Below the pieces are notes generated by a model. The model was not told where the DNA came from. It saw nothing but the letters and a program-made list of their open reading frames with translations, and ran no database searches. Both the position numbers and the translations under genes were made by a program. Shown here piece after piece: positions 5,939 to 6,222 of a DNA stretch of 6,222 bases. How positions within the stretch are numbered: the first letter of the stretch is position 1; each line of letters starts with the position of its first letter. The stretch comes from Deltaproteobacteria bacterium (GTDB taxonomy: Bacteria > Myxococcota_A > SURF-8), in the NCBI GenBank assembly GCA_029570245.1, contig JAKQSH010000246.1, positions 1 to 6,222 of the forward strand, read 5' to 3'.

Positions 5939-5967
5939 ATGTTATGCAGGCCAGCCTTCGCTGTCAA
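5939..5967 (-). promoter_or_regulatory. Sigma70-type promoter for the TIM-barrel gene
   Basis: On the minus strand a perfect -35 box, TTGACA (5967-5962), is followed by a 17-base spacer and TAACAT (5944-5939), a 4-of-6 match to TATAAT. Transcription would begin near 5930-5932, giving a leader of about 20 bases that just contains the AAGGGA ribosome site. The spacer holds a short inverted repeat, AGGC-CA-GCCT (5948-5957 on the plus strand), which might be an operator half-site pair or chance. The promoter lies entirely in the 66-base gap after the upstream gene, so the barrel gene can be transcribed independently. Confidence 0.65.
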
Positions 5968-5978
5968 TGATATTTGCC

Positions 5979-6222
5979 TTAATCCTGCGTTTTCATGGCG
6001 GATATTATTCTGTCAAGAAAGGCATGACTGAAGCGCTTGCCGTTTTTGAGGGAAAGCACGTCCTGTTCGGTCAGCCAGGGCAGCAGGGCCATGACCAGTC
6101 TCGGCGGGCTGTATGGATTCTGCAGCAGCGATTTGCGTACTTCATAGCGGTTGGACCAGCGCCGATTGTAGAAGATTTCCATAAGAATTTCAGGGAAGTT
6201 AGGCGTTCTGGAACTGATCTGC
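5979..6222 (-). CDS. C-terminal part of a repeat-like protein of unknown function (5' truncated by window edge)
   Basis: The frame is open on the minus strand from the window edge to TAA at 5981-5979, giving 80 visible residues. The Met at 6182 is therefore probably internal, since the 13 codons before it are also open (QISSRTPNFPEIL). The segment 'VRKSLLQNPYSPPRLVMALLPWLTEQDVLSL' (about 27-57) has the form R..L..NP.(T/S)P......LLP.L...D...L. From memory this recurs at the C-terminus of HEAT/LRV-like helical repeat proteins in deltaproteobacterial genomes, where it is usually followed by a 'K...VP' segment; here 'KNGKRFSHAFLDRI' replaces it. No membrane segment or signal is visible in this part. 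It is followed by a 66-base gap with its own promoter for the next gene. The family assignment is tentative; that it is a real, truncated gene is fairly secure. Confidence 0.65.
   Translation of the reverse strand, partial: QISSRTPNFPEILMEIFYNRRWSNRYEVRKSLLQNPYSPPRLVMALLPWLTEQDVLSLKNGKRFSHAFLDRIISAMKTQD

Overview
The window looks like a protein-dense stretch of a Gram-negative (diderm) bacterial chromosome with roughly balanced base composition. It holds seven genes, two of them cut by the window edges. I see no tRNA, rRNA, CRISPR array, insertion sequence or phage gene, and no gene-free stretch longer than 85 bases. Several features recall Myxococcota/'deltaproteobacterial'-type genomes: a PKD-type surface protein with a Cys-rich beta domain, an exported glutaredoxin-like lipoprotein, and an 'NP.(S/T)P' C-terminal repeat-like tail. 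That assignment rests on memory of family styles and is tentative.

Plus-strand half (1-3469). Four tightly spaced genes (gaps of 16, 39 and 21 bases) read as one operon, and every product appears exported or membrane-bound. They are the C-terminal part of a PKD-domain protein with eight cysteines (1-648), an acidic secreted protein of unknown function (665-1582), a lipoprotein with a C-terminal glutaredoxin-like domain carrying CGYC (1622-2371), and a protein with a signal peptide, two membrane helices and a periplasmic C-terminal domain (2393-3469). No promoter is visible inside the block, so its promoter probably lies upstream of the window. The common theme is the cell envelope, with one thiol-redox domain among cysteine-containing exported proteins.

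Minus-strand half (3475-6222). A secreted TPR protein (3475-4392) converges on the plus-strand operon with only 5 bases between the stop codons. Upstream of it are a cytoplasmic protein of unknown function (4478-5083) and a TIM-barrel metalloenzyme of the xylose isomerase-like/endonuclease IV superfamily (5142-5912). The barrel gene has a good sigma70-type promoter (TTGACA, 17-base spacer, TAACAT) directly upstream. A GC stem followed by seven Ts lies just after the 201-residue gene, so the barrel and the unknown gene plausibly form a two-gene transcript. The window ends in the C-terminal 80 residues of a repeat-like protein (5979-6222).

The points most worth a second look are the exported glutaredoxin-like lipoprotein in an all-envelope operon, the complete set of nine endonuclease IV-type metal ligands in a small barrel that is probably not a classical Nfo, and the unrecognised 201-residue gene.
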